A stretch of DNA of 47,628 nt from MGIIb-O2 sp964003245 (GTDB lineage: Archaea > Thermoplasmatota > Poseidoniia > Poseidoniales > Thalassarchaeaceae): assembly GCA_964003245.1 (NCBI GenBank), contig CAXFIU010000005.1:1-47628 (forward strand). The letters run 5' to 3'. This document shows positions 15,106 through 24,600 of the stretch, in pieces. Each line of letters begins with the position of its first letter. The first letter of the stretch is position 1. The notes below the pieces were generated by a model. That model was not told the DNA's origin. It worked only from the letters and a program-made list of their open reading frames with translations, and ran no database searches. The translations under genes were made by a program, and so were the position numbers.

Positions 15106-16857
15106 ATGAGGCACGTCGTTCAACATACTGAGTTAGTTGAAGGCTCTGTTGAAGGCCGAGCTTATCAATTAGAAGCAGTAGATGAAGCACTTGCTGGATC
15201 TATGTTACTTGTACTACCAACAGCTGCTGGAAAAACAGCAGTTTCTTGGATGCTGATTGCCGAAATATTGCATAGAAAGGAGGGGTGGGTACTGTTTATC
15301 GCACCAACTAGCGCACTAGTTGATCAACATCTAAAAGACCTGAAAAAAATTATCAAGAATGTTGAAGCAATCTCAATTACCGGTAGTAACCTTCCAAAGA
15401 AACGTCAGGAGTTGTGGAAAACTTCAAAGATAATTGTAGCAACACCTCAGGTTGTACGTAATGATGTATTAAATGATATTTTATCATTAGAAGAATGTTC
15501 ATTATTAATTTTGGATGAAGCACACCACTCTACCGGAAAACATGCAATGGTTCAATCGGCTGAAATGTTCAATTTGTCCTCAAAAAGCGGACTTATTTTA
15601 GGGGCTACTGCTAGTCCGGGATCTAATTCAATGATTGTCAATGAAATTTGTAGTAGATTAAAAATTAAAAGAATTCATATTAGAAAGGCAGATGAACCAA
15701 TGTTGAGAGAATACCTTTCTGGTTTAGAAATACAAGAAATATTAGTTAATGTTCCTGAGAAAATAAAAATATTAGTAACTCCGCTAGAACTGTGGATTAA
15801 CAGTATCGTAAATAGGGAAAGAAGACTTGGCAAATATGTTAGAACTGGACCGCCCTCATTTGGAGGTTTGAAAGAAGCTATGAATAGGGCACAGCATTCT
15901 ATCAAATTAGGAGATGCTAGAGGATATTCTTCTGTATCAAACATAGCAACAGCTATGACTCTGAATCATCTAATTAATCATCTTCTAACACAAGGGATAA
16001 CAGCGGCAAGAGAATTTCTAGAGGCGTCAGCAGAATTGAAAAATAATCCTAGTAAATCAATTCAGAATTTTCATAAAGATCGGAGAATTATAGAATTAAG
16101 AAAAGCATTATTTGATATGGAAGAGATACACAATAAAGTTGGTACTGTAAGAAGATTAGTGAGACATCGTTTGAGAAGAGATCCTAGTAGCAAGATTATC
16201 GTTTTTGCATCATTTAGGAACACTGTGGAATCTTTAGAAAAAGCACTAGTTGACTTGAGGGGGGTAAAATCAATACAAATGATTGGACAGTCAGAAAGAT
16301 CAGGGAAAAAAGGACTCAAACCAAGAGAACAAATAGAAGTCCTAGATAAATTCAGAGAAGGCGAATATAATGTTCTCGTAGCAACCTCTGTCGCTGAAGA
16401 AGGACTTGATATTCCTAGTGCAGATCTAGTCATATTCTATGAGCCAGTTGCGAGCGAGATTAGAACCATACAGAGAAGAGGAAGGACGGGAAGGCACAGA
16501 GAAGGAGAAGTCATGGTCCTTATCGCTGAAGGTACTCGAGATGAAAATATGAGAAAAGCAGCACAGAAAAAAGAAGAGAATATGTATAAGACTGTTCAAA
16601 GAGTGAGGAGAAAATTACCAAGAAAAACTCATCAAGATTTATCCAATATTGGTAATTTTAGAATTAAAAAAGGAGAGGAAGTGATTTCAGCATCAGATTT
16701 TGTCAGACATGAGAGGGAAAGTTATCGTCCGAAAATGAAAGAGATAGATTTGAATGAGGTCGAAAACACAGAAAATGAGGATTTAGGAGAAATAGAACCT
16801 TCAGGATTTAGACCTATGGGCCAAACCGGATTGGAAGATTTTAATAACGAAAAATGA
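15106..16857 (+). CDS. Hef/MPH1-type superfamily 2 helicase (helicase part only)
   Basis: DNA helicase related to archaeal Hef and eukaryotic FANCM/Mph1, which remodel stalled replication forks. Motif I LPTAAGKTA is at residues 37-45, motif II LDEAHH near 143, motif III TASPG about 170, and the helicase C domain carries ATSVAEEGLDIP (motif V) and QRRGRTGRHREG (motif VI, near 455-465). The length (583 aa) ends shortly after the helicase core; the XPF/ERCC4 nuclease domain found in full Hef is absent, and the C-terminal about 60 residues are acidic and unstructured. A stand-alone helicase form is known in some archaea. It diverges from the ribosomal operon and converges on the HdrB-like gene, 5 bp apart. 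Confidence 0.9.
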   Translation: MRHVVQHTELVEGSVEGRAYQLEAVDEALAGSMLLVLPTAAGKTAVSWMLIAEILHRKEGWVLFIAPTSALVDQHLKDLKKIIKNVEAISITGSNLPKKRQELWKTSKIIVATPQVVRNDVLNDILSLEECSLLILDEAHHSTGKHAMVQSAEMFNLSSKSGLILGATASPGSNSMIVNEICSRLKIKRIHIRKADEPMLREYLSGLEIQEILVNVPEKIKILVTPLELWINSIVNRERRLGKYVRTGPPSFGGLKEAMNRAQHSIKLGDARGYSSVSNIATAMTLNHLINHLLTQGITAAREFLEASAELKNNPSKSIQNFHKDRRIIELRKALFDMEEIHNKVGTVRRLVRHRLRRDPSSKIIVFASFRNTVESLEKALVDLRGVKSIQMIGQSERSGKKGLKPREQIEVLDKFREGEYNVLVATSVAEEGLDIPSADLVIFYEPVASEIRTIQRRGRTGRHREGEVMVLIAEGTRDENMRKAAQKKEENMYKTVQRVRRKLPRKTHQDLSNIGNFRIKKGEEVISASDFVRHERESYRPKMKEIDLNEVENTENEDLGEIEPSGFRPMGQTGLEDFNNEK

Positions 16858-16862
16858 GGGAA

Positions 16863-17723
16863 TTAATCTCCAATTACCATTACTCTTGTCCTTAATTGGG
16901 CAAATCTGTTATTATAATGACCTAATGCAAAAGTCAATATTTCACAAAGATGAACTACAGGAATATTTGTCCTGAGACCTGTCCTCTGAGATGCTTTGCC
17001 TTGATATATATCCATTACTGAATGTGATAAGTTACAGGCACTGACTATTAATTGAGCTCCTTCTGATTTTGCATCGTTAAGAACCGCGGCAGACAATTTG
17101 AGAACTGTTGGTTCCTCTGATAAAAGACTGGGAGCACCTACACTTTGCATTCGTGAATCCCATTCAACGGACTCACCTCCTAAAACTCTCATCAACTGCT
17201 CCATATAATTTGGATCATAGACATCATCGCCTCCACAAAATCCATCTTGTTGCATATTAGGGCCATAATATGAGGCAACTCTGAAACCAATGGGGTTCAA
17301 TACCATAGACTTGACCTTATCGAGTCCTATCTCATCCACAATAACGTGCAACAGATGATGGACTGAGGTTTCTCCTTTGAATTCCATACCGCAGGTCTTA
17401 TTCAGAACATCGTTAATTTCTGCTAATAATATGGGATCTGACTTCAATTCAGACAAATCTTCAGAAAGATTGCCCGCAGTTGATGCGCAGGGCGTTATTA
17501 TTTCTAGACCAAGTGATTCGGCCTGTGCAAAAATTCGGGCATTTAATGCTAATTGTAACTTTCTGTTTGCTTGTCTAATTATTCCAGCACCACAACTTGT
17601 GGCTGCATCAAGATTTGTAAGTTTAATGCCCAATGATTTGGCCAAAGGGATCATAGAGTCTGAAACTTCAGGAGAACCTGAGTGGGCCACATTACCTGGA
17701 TGATAAGCATATTTTAAAGCCAT
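16863..17723 (-). CDS. HdrB/SdhE-like protein with degenerate CCG motifs
   Basis: 286 aa. The fold is that of heterodisulfide reductase subunit B and the SdhE subunit of type-E succinate dehydrogenase: two repeats, each beginning KYAYHPG or VASYYGP and containing xCGA and ITPCAS or VSACNL segments. In the family each repeat binds an Fe-S cluster through C...CCG...CxxC. Here repeat 1 has N11, S43-C44 and C79-x2-T82, and repeat 2 has P155, S194-V195 and C230-x2-S233, so only 3 of 10 ligand positions remain cysteine. The surrounding helices, including LALNARIFAQAESLGLEI and LGGESVEWDSRMQSVGA, are well kept. The start overlaps the stop of the upstream flavodoxin/SdhB-like gene (TAATG), so the proteins are probably made together. 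Homology is strong; activity is unknown. Confidence 0.85.
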   Translation of the reverse strand: MALKYAYHPGNVAHSGSPEVSDSMIPLAKSLGIKLTNLDAATSCGAGIIRQANRKLQLALNARIFAQAESLGLEIITPCASTAGNLSEDLSELKSDPILLAEINDVLNKTCGMEFKGETSVHHLLHVIVDEIGLDKVKSMVLNPIGFRVASYYGPNMQQDGFCGGDDVYDPNYMEQLMRVLGGESVEWDSRMQSVGAPSLLSEEPTVLKLSAAVLNDAKSEGAQLIVSACNLSHSVMDIYQGKASQRTGLRTNIPVVHLCEILTFALGHYNNRFAQLRTRVMVIGD

Positions 17724-19900
17724 TAAAATCGACCATCCATCTCATTGAATATTGCTACCACCTCATGATGATTTTTTACTGAACTATTAAACTGACGTGG
17801 CATCTTTCCGAGACCTGCAGGAGGAGCTATTAGTGCTAACAAATCGTTAATCATTTTACCGCCGGTTCTAGTGAACCCAAGTACCATTCTAGCAGTAACT
17901 CCGGAAAATAAATTACCGATCAATCCAACTGGACCTAAAACCTGACGGTACAATACCGTATCATTTACTTTACCACTACTTTTCACAGTGACAGCATACC
18001 ACCAAACATGCTTTCCATGACGCCCATTATATCCTGTTCTTGCTAATGTTGAGGTTTTACAATTTAAGAGAGAATCATGGATTATCGAACCTTTACCCTG
18101 TCTTCTTATTGAAGACAAATCTGTTTCTGCCTTAATGCCATTAGGGGAATCAAGTAGATTCTCAATTTCCTTCTTCTTAATAGGAGAAATACGAGGATCA
18201 TTTCTTCTCGCCCAAGCATGAGAAATAATTGAAGGACCAAAATATTCTTCTGAATGAGATGTTGCATCAGAACAAGAATGAAGAATTGGATAACTATGAA
18301 TATCAGTAATTGAATGAAGTTCAGAGGCGATAAGAGGTGACATAGAGCCAATAGCTCCTTGAGGAGTGCTCAATCCTTTTCTAGTTACAGATACCATCCA
18401 AGGCTTACTCGCCTCTCGTTTTGTCTCAAAAGCCCAATAATCAACAACTAAATCTCTAATTACTTCAAAACCATTGAGTGGTTCTATCCTAATACTAATT
18501 CCGCCATCTCGAATTGGAGCTGCTAGATCGAGTCTCAGATTACCTGGTAAAACATGTCTGCCATTTATTGTGATAGCAGTAGTAGGATCATCTACGGCGC
18601 CATCCCTGAAGGTTAAGGAACCATCTTGAGTATTTTTCAGAGTTCTAAGAATATCTAGGATCGACATGTGTCCAGGTAACGAACAAATCCACGTATCTTT
18701 ACCTGATGTCGAAGAAGAAGGGTCATATCTGAAAATACTAATTTCAGCCCTTAAAGTATCAGACTTGAGATTTGGAACTGTAAAACCATCTTCTCCAGAC
18801 GCACCTGCTGAATCTGACGTAATTGAATCTTTTATTGCTTGAACCATTTCTTCATGGAAAATCCCCTCACCATCGACTGCTGCCATTGATGCAAGAGCTT
18901 CTTCCGCCCATACTTGAGATATTTTATCATAGTCTACATCACAATCTACTCTATCGACTAATCTTATAGCACCTAATTCTTCAAATCTTTTATCCCATTC
19001 TTTACCAGATTCACAGAACAACTCATACGATGTATCTCCAAGTGCCAAGACTGAGAAATGAACTCCATTTAGTAGACCGGGGGAAGCAGAGACTGCTTTT
19101 TTCCACAATTCCTCTGCATTATCTGGTTGCTCGCCTTCGCCCCATGTAGAACAGATAATCAAAACTCTCTTCTTAGAAGATAATGAAGATAGGTCAAAGC
19201 CATCCATATCTGCAACTTCAGCATCTAAACCATAATTAGCAGCTTGTTTGGCAAACTTCGCTGCTAGACCTTCCGCATTTCCAGACTGGGATCCGAAGAG
19301 AATTGTCATTGAACGATCGCCGTCTGTAGAAATCTCAATTGAAGTTTCAGAACTTTTCGACTCTGGTTCGGACTTATTTGATACGTTACCAGAAACATTA
19401 TTTTTCACTTCTTCGACTAAGTTTTCTTGGAAAACTCCGGAATCATCTACTGCACCCATCCGCGCAAGAGTTTCATCCATCCACTCTTTAGCAGGGGCTT
19501 CGTAATCAACATCGCAATCTACACGTTGATTTATTCTTATACCTCCTTTAGACTCTAACCAAGAGTCCCATTCTTTACCTGATTCGCAGAATAAATCATA
19601 AGAAGAATCGCCCAATGCTAGAACTGAGAAATTCACGCCACTCATCGAAGGAGAGTCATCACCATTGGCTGAAACCCATAGGTCCTCGGCGTTATCTGGT
19701 TGTTCACCCTCTCCCCAAGTACTACAACAAATCATTATTCTTTTTTGACCTGCCATATCGCTAATTTTGATTTCATCCATTCCTCTTACTGTTGCCTCAA
19801 GCCCGTATTTAGATGCCGCTTTTCCAACTTTAGAAGCAACATCCTCAGCGTTACCAGATTGAGAACCAAACAGTACCAAGAGAGAACGAACGGCTGACAT
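17723..19900 (-). CDS. Tandem flavodoxin fused to SdhB-like module lacking Fe-S ligands
   Basis: 725 aa in three parts. Residues 5-160 and 197-355 are two CysJ/P450-reductase-type flavodoxin domains, each with the FMN phosphate loop FGSQSGNAE, CSTWGEGEQPDNAE and LALGDSSYDLFCESGKEWD-type motifs. From about residue 384 the protein follows succinate dehydrogenase/fumarate reductase iron-sulfur subunit: IFRYDP, LTFRDG...AITINGR, IRIEPLNGFEVIRDLVVDYW, SKPWM, then EYFGPSIISHAWARRNDPR. Positions that carry the 2Fe-2S cysteines (432-453) and the CxxCxxC...CP motifs (about 527-545 and 607-622) have no matching cysteine pattern. The C-terminus (FTRTGGKM, HHEVVAIFNEMD) resembles archaeal SdhB tails. The partner downstream is an equally depleted HdrB/SdhE-like protein. 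Function unknown; electron transfer via FMN or a scaffold role are possibilities. Confidence 0.85.
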   Translation of the reverse strand: MSAVRSLLVLFGSQSGNAEDVASKVGKAASKYGLEATVRGMDEIKISDMAGQKRIMICCSTWGEGEQPDNAEDLWVSANGDDSPSMSGVNFSVLALGDSSYDLFCESGKEWDSWLESKGGIRINQRVDCDVDYEAPAKEWMDETLARMGAVDDSGVFQENLVEEVKNNVSGNVSNKSEPESKSSETSIEISTDGDRSMTILFGSQSGNAEGLAAKFAKQAANYGLDAEVADMDGFDLSSLSSKKRVLIICSTWGEGEQPDNAEELWKKAVSASPGLLNGVHFSVLALGDTSYELFCESGKEWDKRFEELGAIRLVDRVDCDVDYDKISQVWAEEALASMAAVDGEGIFHEEMVQAIKDSITSDSAGASGEDGFTVPNLKSDTLRAEISIFRYDPSSSTSGKDTWICSLPGHMSILDILRTLKNTQDGSLTFRDGAVDDPTTAITINGRHVLPGNLRLDLAAPIRDGGISIRIEPLNGFEVIRDLVVDYWAFETKREASKPWMVSVTRKGLSTPQGAIGSMSPLIASELHSITDIHSYPILHSCSDATSHSEEYFGPSIISHAWARRNDPRISPIKKKEIENLLDSPNGIKAETDLSSIRRQGKGSIIHDSLLNCKTSTLARTGYNGRHGKHVWWYAVTVKSSGKVNDTVLYRQVLGPVGLIGNLFSGVTARMVLGFTRTGGKMINDLLALIAPPAGLGKMPRQFNSSVKNHHEVVAIFNEMDGRF

Positions 19901-19998
19901 AGAAACACCTATACCACTCAGGGCAATACTTCGAGATATCGACGATTATTGAATGTAGCGTGTTGAAGTGATTGAATTGAGTTATTGAATAAGGCTAC

Positions 19999-21609
19999 TT
20001 ACATCCCCATTCCATCAAATTCTCCACCTTCCATTGGACTGGAAGCTCTACTGGAAATAACATCATCAATTCTAAGAATCATCACCGCGGTCTCAGTAGC
20101 AGATTGGATCGCTTGGTCAACTACTCGGCTAGGTTCGAATACCTTACTATTAGCCATATTAGCCACACCACCTTCGTAAACATTTACTCCAAACTCTGAT
20201 TTCCCTTCAGAATGAGCTTTTCTTAGATCAATTATAGTATTCACAGGATCTAGACCTGCATTTTCTGCCAAAGTCCTTGGAATTACTTCTAAAGCACCTG
20301 AAAAAGCTTCAATCGCCATCTGTTCTCTGCCTCCAATTCCTTCAGCGTATGATCTTAATGATCTACTAATTGCCGCTAATACAGAACCTCCTCCTGTCAA
20401 AACTGACCCATCTTCATAGGCTACAGCAACTACGCCAATGGCATCATCAAATGCACGATTAATTTCATCTATAACATGTTCAGTGCCACCTCTTAGAAGT
20501 ACCGAAACGCTCTTTGCATCTTTACATCCAGTAATAAAAATCATATCGGACTCACCTATTTTACGCTCATCAACTTTAGATGCATGGCCTAAATCATCAG
20601 AAGATAAATCGTCAACATTAGTAATTATTTTTCCACCTGTTGCTTTAGAAAGTGCTTCCATATCACTTTTCTTAGCTCTTCTGATCGCCATTAAACCTGA
20701 TTTTGCCATGTAGTGTTGTGCTAAATCATCAATTCCCTTTTGACATATCACTACCGTTGCACCGGATGATTTAATGGTCTCAACTAAAGATTTGAGATAT
20801 GATTCTTCTTCGTCTAAAAACTGAGACAACATATTTGGATCTGTGATCTGAATCTTAGCATCAACCTCAGTTTTCTTAACTTCTATTGCAGAATTTATTA
20901 GCGCTATCTTAGCATCATTAACTACCTTGGGCATTCCCGAGTGGACTCTTTCTTTATCCAAAATAATTCCATCTACTAACGTGCTACTGCCGATTGAACC
21001 GCCTTGTTTCTTTTCAACTTTAACATCATCAAGATCTACAACTGTGTCGCCATCAACTTCCTGGGCAACAGATAGAACTGCTCTAACACAAATATCTGCC
21101 AAGAATTCTTTCACTGCACCTGCACTCTTGCCAGTCAATGCAGTCTTAGCAACTTCAGTCAACATTTGTTCATTTATTTCAAGAGAATGGCTCTCAATTA
21201 ACTCTGCGGCTTTCTCTGCAGCTAAGCGGAATCCCTCACAAATTACAGTAGGGTGTACATTCTGATCAATTAAGTCTTCACTTCTTTTCAATAATTCTCC
21301 GGCAATTACGACAGCACTTGTAGTACCATCAAAACAATGTTGCTCCTGAGTTTTAGCAACTTCGATTATCATTTTTGCAGCAGGATTTGTAATATCCATT
21401 TGCTTTAAGATCGTGGCACCATCATTGGTGATTACTACATCACCCATTCCATCAACCAACATTTTGTCCATTCCTTTTGGACCTAGTGTAGAACGAACGG
21501 AATCTGCTACTGCCTTGGCTGCAGCAATATTATTGCTCTGAGCAGAACGTCCACTAGTTCTTTCAGTGCCTTCTTTTAGGATAAATATTGGTTGTTGTCC
21601 ATTGTACAT
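19999..21609 (-). CDS. thsA: Thermosome subunit (group II chaperonin)
   Basis: ATP-driven cytosolic folding machine of archaea, related to eukaryotic CCT. 536 aa as expected. The equatorial domain shows VRSTLGPKGMDKMLVDGMGD, VITNDGATILK and the catalytic loop DGTTSAVVIAGELL; the C-terminal half has GGGSVLAAISRSLR; the end is a GGEFDGMGM tail typical of thermosomes. A single subunit gene is visible here. About 98 bp separate it from the upstream flavodoxin gene, both on the minus strand. Confidence 0.97.
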   Translation of the reverse strand: MYNGQQPIFILKEGTERTSGRSAQSNNIAAAKAVADSVRSTLGPKGMDKMLVDGMGDVVITNDGATILKQMDITNPAAKMIIEVAKTQEQHCFDGTTSAVVIAGELLKRSEDLIDQNVHPTVICEGFRLAAEKAAELIESHSLEINEQMLTEVAKTALTGKSAGAVKEFLADICVRAVLSVAQEVDGDTVVDLDDVKVEKKQGGSIGSSTLVDGIILDKERVHSGMPKVVNDAKIALINSAIEVKKTEVDAKIQITDPNMLSQFLDEEESYLKSLVETIKSSGATVVICQKGIDDLAQHYMAKSGLMAIRRAKKSDMEALSKATGGKIITNVDDLSSDDLGHASKVDERKIGESDMIFITGCKDAKSVSVLLRGGTEHVIDEINRAFDDAIGVVAVAYEDGSVLTGGGSVLAAISRSLRSYAEGIGGREQMAIEAFSGALEVIPRTLAENAGLDPVNTIIDLRKAHSEGKSEFGVNVYEGGVANMANSKVFEPSRVVDQAIQSATETAVMILRIDDVISSRASSPMEGGEFDGMGM

Positions 21610-21698
21610 TAGAAATCAGCCACCTGTATTGGGATTCGGGCCACTTAAGAGACCCTCATAAGGCCTCCCACAATAAGTTGAATTCAAAAAACTAAGAT

Positions 21699-24600
21699 TT
21701 AAGATTCATTCTGTTGATCAATCCATGCTTGACCATAATGAACCCATTGTTCCATTGTCCATCCTTCGGGCAGTCCTGAATCTGGTATCTCAGGCACTCC
21801 TGAAGGTAATTTTTCTTCTTCAGGTAGTGATTCTTCTACAGAAGTTTCAACTGGAGGTAAGGGAGGTGGAGGTTGTTTGAATATATCTTCAGAACCACCG
21901 TACATTGAATTTGCAACTTTATCTTCCGAGGGTAAATCAGGAGCATTTGGTAAAGTAGGTGGATTGAAATTGTTACCTTGAGTGTATTCGTAGTCATCAA
22001 AAGTTGACACTTCTTCTAAAGGAGATGATGCGCTACGCATTATTCTGAAAGTTGCTAATAAAACAGCACCTAAAATTACTAAACCAATTAATATGAAAAT
22101 AATATTACCTGCTAAACCGGCATATTTTCCAGCATTATTTCCGGTATCTATTGGATCAATCTTAAACATCTGAATACTAGCAGACATAGAAACTTTGTCA
22201 ATATCTCCATCTACATTGAGAGGTAACATAAATACCTCAGAATTATTATTCAAATTCCTTAGATTTTCATCAGTAGCCGTCAAAAAGACAGTGATTTCTC
22301 TGGTTGATTGAGCCTCCAATACGAAGTTTTGATCACCTGTATCTACTCTTGCATCTACTATATTATAGAAAATATTAGAATTTCTACCTATATCCGCTCT
22401 TAACAACTGAGCATCTGTTGGGTGTTCATTCCTTACATTGAAAGTAATCTCGATATCATTGCCTCCTTCTCTAATTTCAATTATGCCAGGAGGAGTTAGA
22501 GTTATCCAGCCTTGAGCACCAACTTGGAAATCAGCATTTCCGGTCCCCGACACAGGAGATTCAGAGGATTGAGAAAGAACACTGGTAGCTGTCATTGAAA
22601 TGGTCCTATCACCAAAGGTCAATGCACTAAAAGAATATCTTACAGTGAGATTATGTGATTCACCGGGAAGGATATATGGGGTCTTACCATCATTAAGCCC
22701 TACAGCAGATGCAGAAACATCAGAAAAATGGTCAAAAGATATTTCGAAAGAATCTGCGACATTTCCTCTATTCCAGATACGCCAATTAACAGTTCTAGGA
22801 TCGTCTCCACCACGGAAAACTTCGTCTAACATATCTAAATCTTCAACTTCAACTAAATTTGTATCTGGAACTGTCAATAACATCTGAGATGACATTTGGT
22901 AATCAGAATTTAATTTACTCGATGCAGTTAAGATAATTGAATAAGTTTCAGCCACAATACCGTAAGGCATTGGAAGAAGCATAGTTACTGTAGCATCTCC
23001 ACCGAATGGATCGATTTCAAAAGTCTGTTCTGTGTTCATTTCCAAGCCTAGTTTCCAATCGGCTTGGATAGTTAAATCAAAAGCTTCAGGAGAATTTCCA
23101 TTATTCACCAATCTAATTTCTATTAATCTCAAAGAATTATCTGCGGGCGCCACTAAATTGAAAACCTCTGGTTCTATTACTAAATCAGAGTAAATTGGAA
23201 CAACAATATTCACTTGCCATTCAGCAAGATATTGGGCTGGGGAAACACCGGATGCAAGTAATGTTACAGAATATGTCCCAGGAGACACTTGAGGAGGTGC
23301 CGTAATTACAGCATCAATCAATACATCATCGGTTAAAGCTAGTTCTAGTGTCGAAACCTCTGAACCATTGTAATACCATTTGATATCAGCATTATCGACC
23401 CAGTCAATATTAGGCCACGCTGCATCAAAACTCCATGTTGCTATTTGATTGCCTGTATTTTTGAAAGACATTGGAATTATACCACTTGCCCCTGGTTCCA
23501 AAGTTGCAGCAGGATTCTGTAAAGTGACTTGCCTTAGTTTGCTTGAATAGGCAGGCATAACAGAAACTGGTAAACTGACATACTCTTTGGTAATATTAGT
23601 GATTCCATCATTTACCCAAACATCCCAATATAAGTCCTGCACACCCGAGGCGTCGGGGATTGTAAGATTAAACCAAGTATCCATATAACTTAGAGCAGGA
23701 ATTACCTTGGTAATTACATAATTATCATGATCTACAGGGTTATTAGAATCAATTCTTAATGGGAAATCATACATCCATGAACGATTTGTAACTTCTGTAT
23801 AAAGTCTCAAAGTAATATCTACATATCCATTATTCTTGATACTGCAGTATAAAGATGGAGGATGCGGATCGGATGGGACTACTAAGTAAGAATTGGGAAG
23901 TGGGTCATCACAATCAAAGTCCAGAGTATATTGAGGGACCTTTTCAATAGCGAAAATTATGAATGAATCAATCTGTATTCCTTGACTTGCAAAGGAACTA
24001 TTGGAGTCAAATTTGAAGGCCAAAGTATACTCTGCTGAAGGATGAACTTCGGTCATATTCCAAACTAACTGAGTCCATTCTCCAGAAGTTGAAAGAGATT
24101 GTGAAGAGAAATTATAGAATTCTTTGACTCCTCCGGAATCAGCTTCAATTCTCATTTCATCACCTGCTGCCATTTCCCCCCATGCATTTGTCACTAATTG
24201 AATGGTCAAGAAATCAAAACCTTTGAGACGAATCTTACAGAAATTATTACCATAATTCGAACTGACAGCAGAGTCTAGAGTACCTAACCCTAGACCATGC
24301 CCTGGCTCATTACAATTGTCAAACGGAGTGAACCATCCCCACCAAAGTCTGTCATGTCGATTGCTAGCATAATTTGCACCAGGTCGAGATACTCGCCAAT
24401 GATTCTCCCCTTCTTCACTAGAGGCGTTTTCCATTCTCCAATGACCGAAACTATCTGGATCAGATGATAATTGACCCGAAGAATCGTATCCAGCACCTAC
24501 CCAAGTTGGTACATTTGCTTGAAGTTGATTAGTGCAATCAATCACATTGTCTCCATCTACGTCGCCACAGAAACCATTTTCCATAGGGTCGTTCCACATT

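Noticed and set aside
16863..19900. Pseudogene explanation for the cysteine-poor SdhB- and HdrB-like genes
   Set aside because: Both ORFs are full length, coupled by TATG-type overlap, keep many family residues and lack frameshifts or internal stops; decay would not remove only the ligands.
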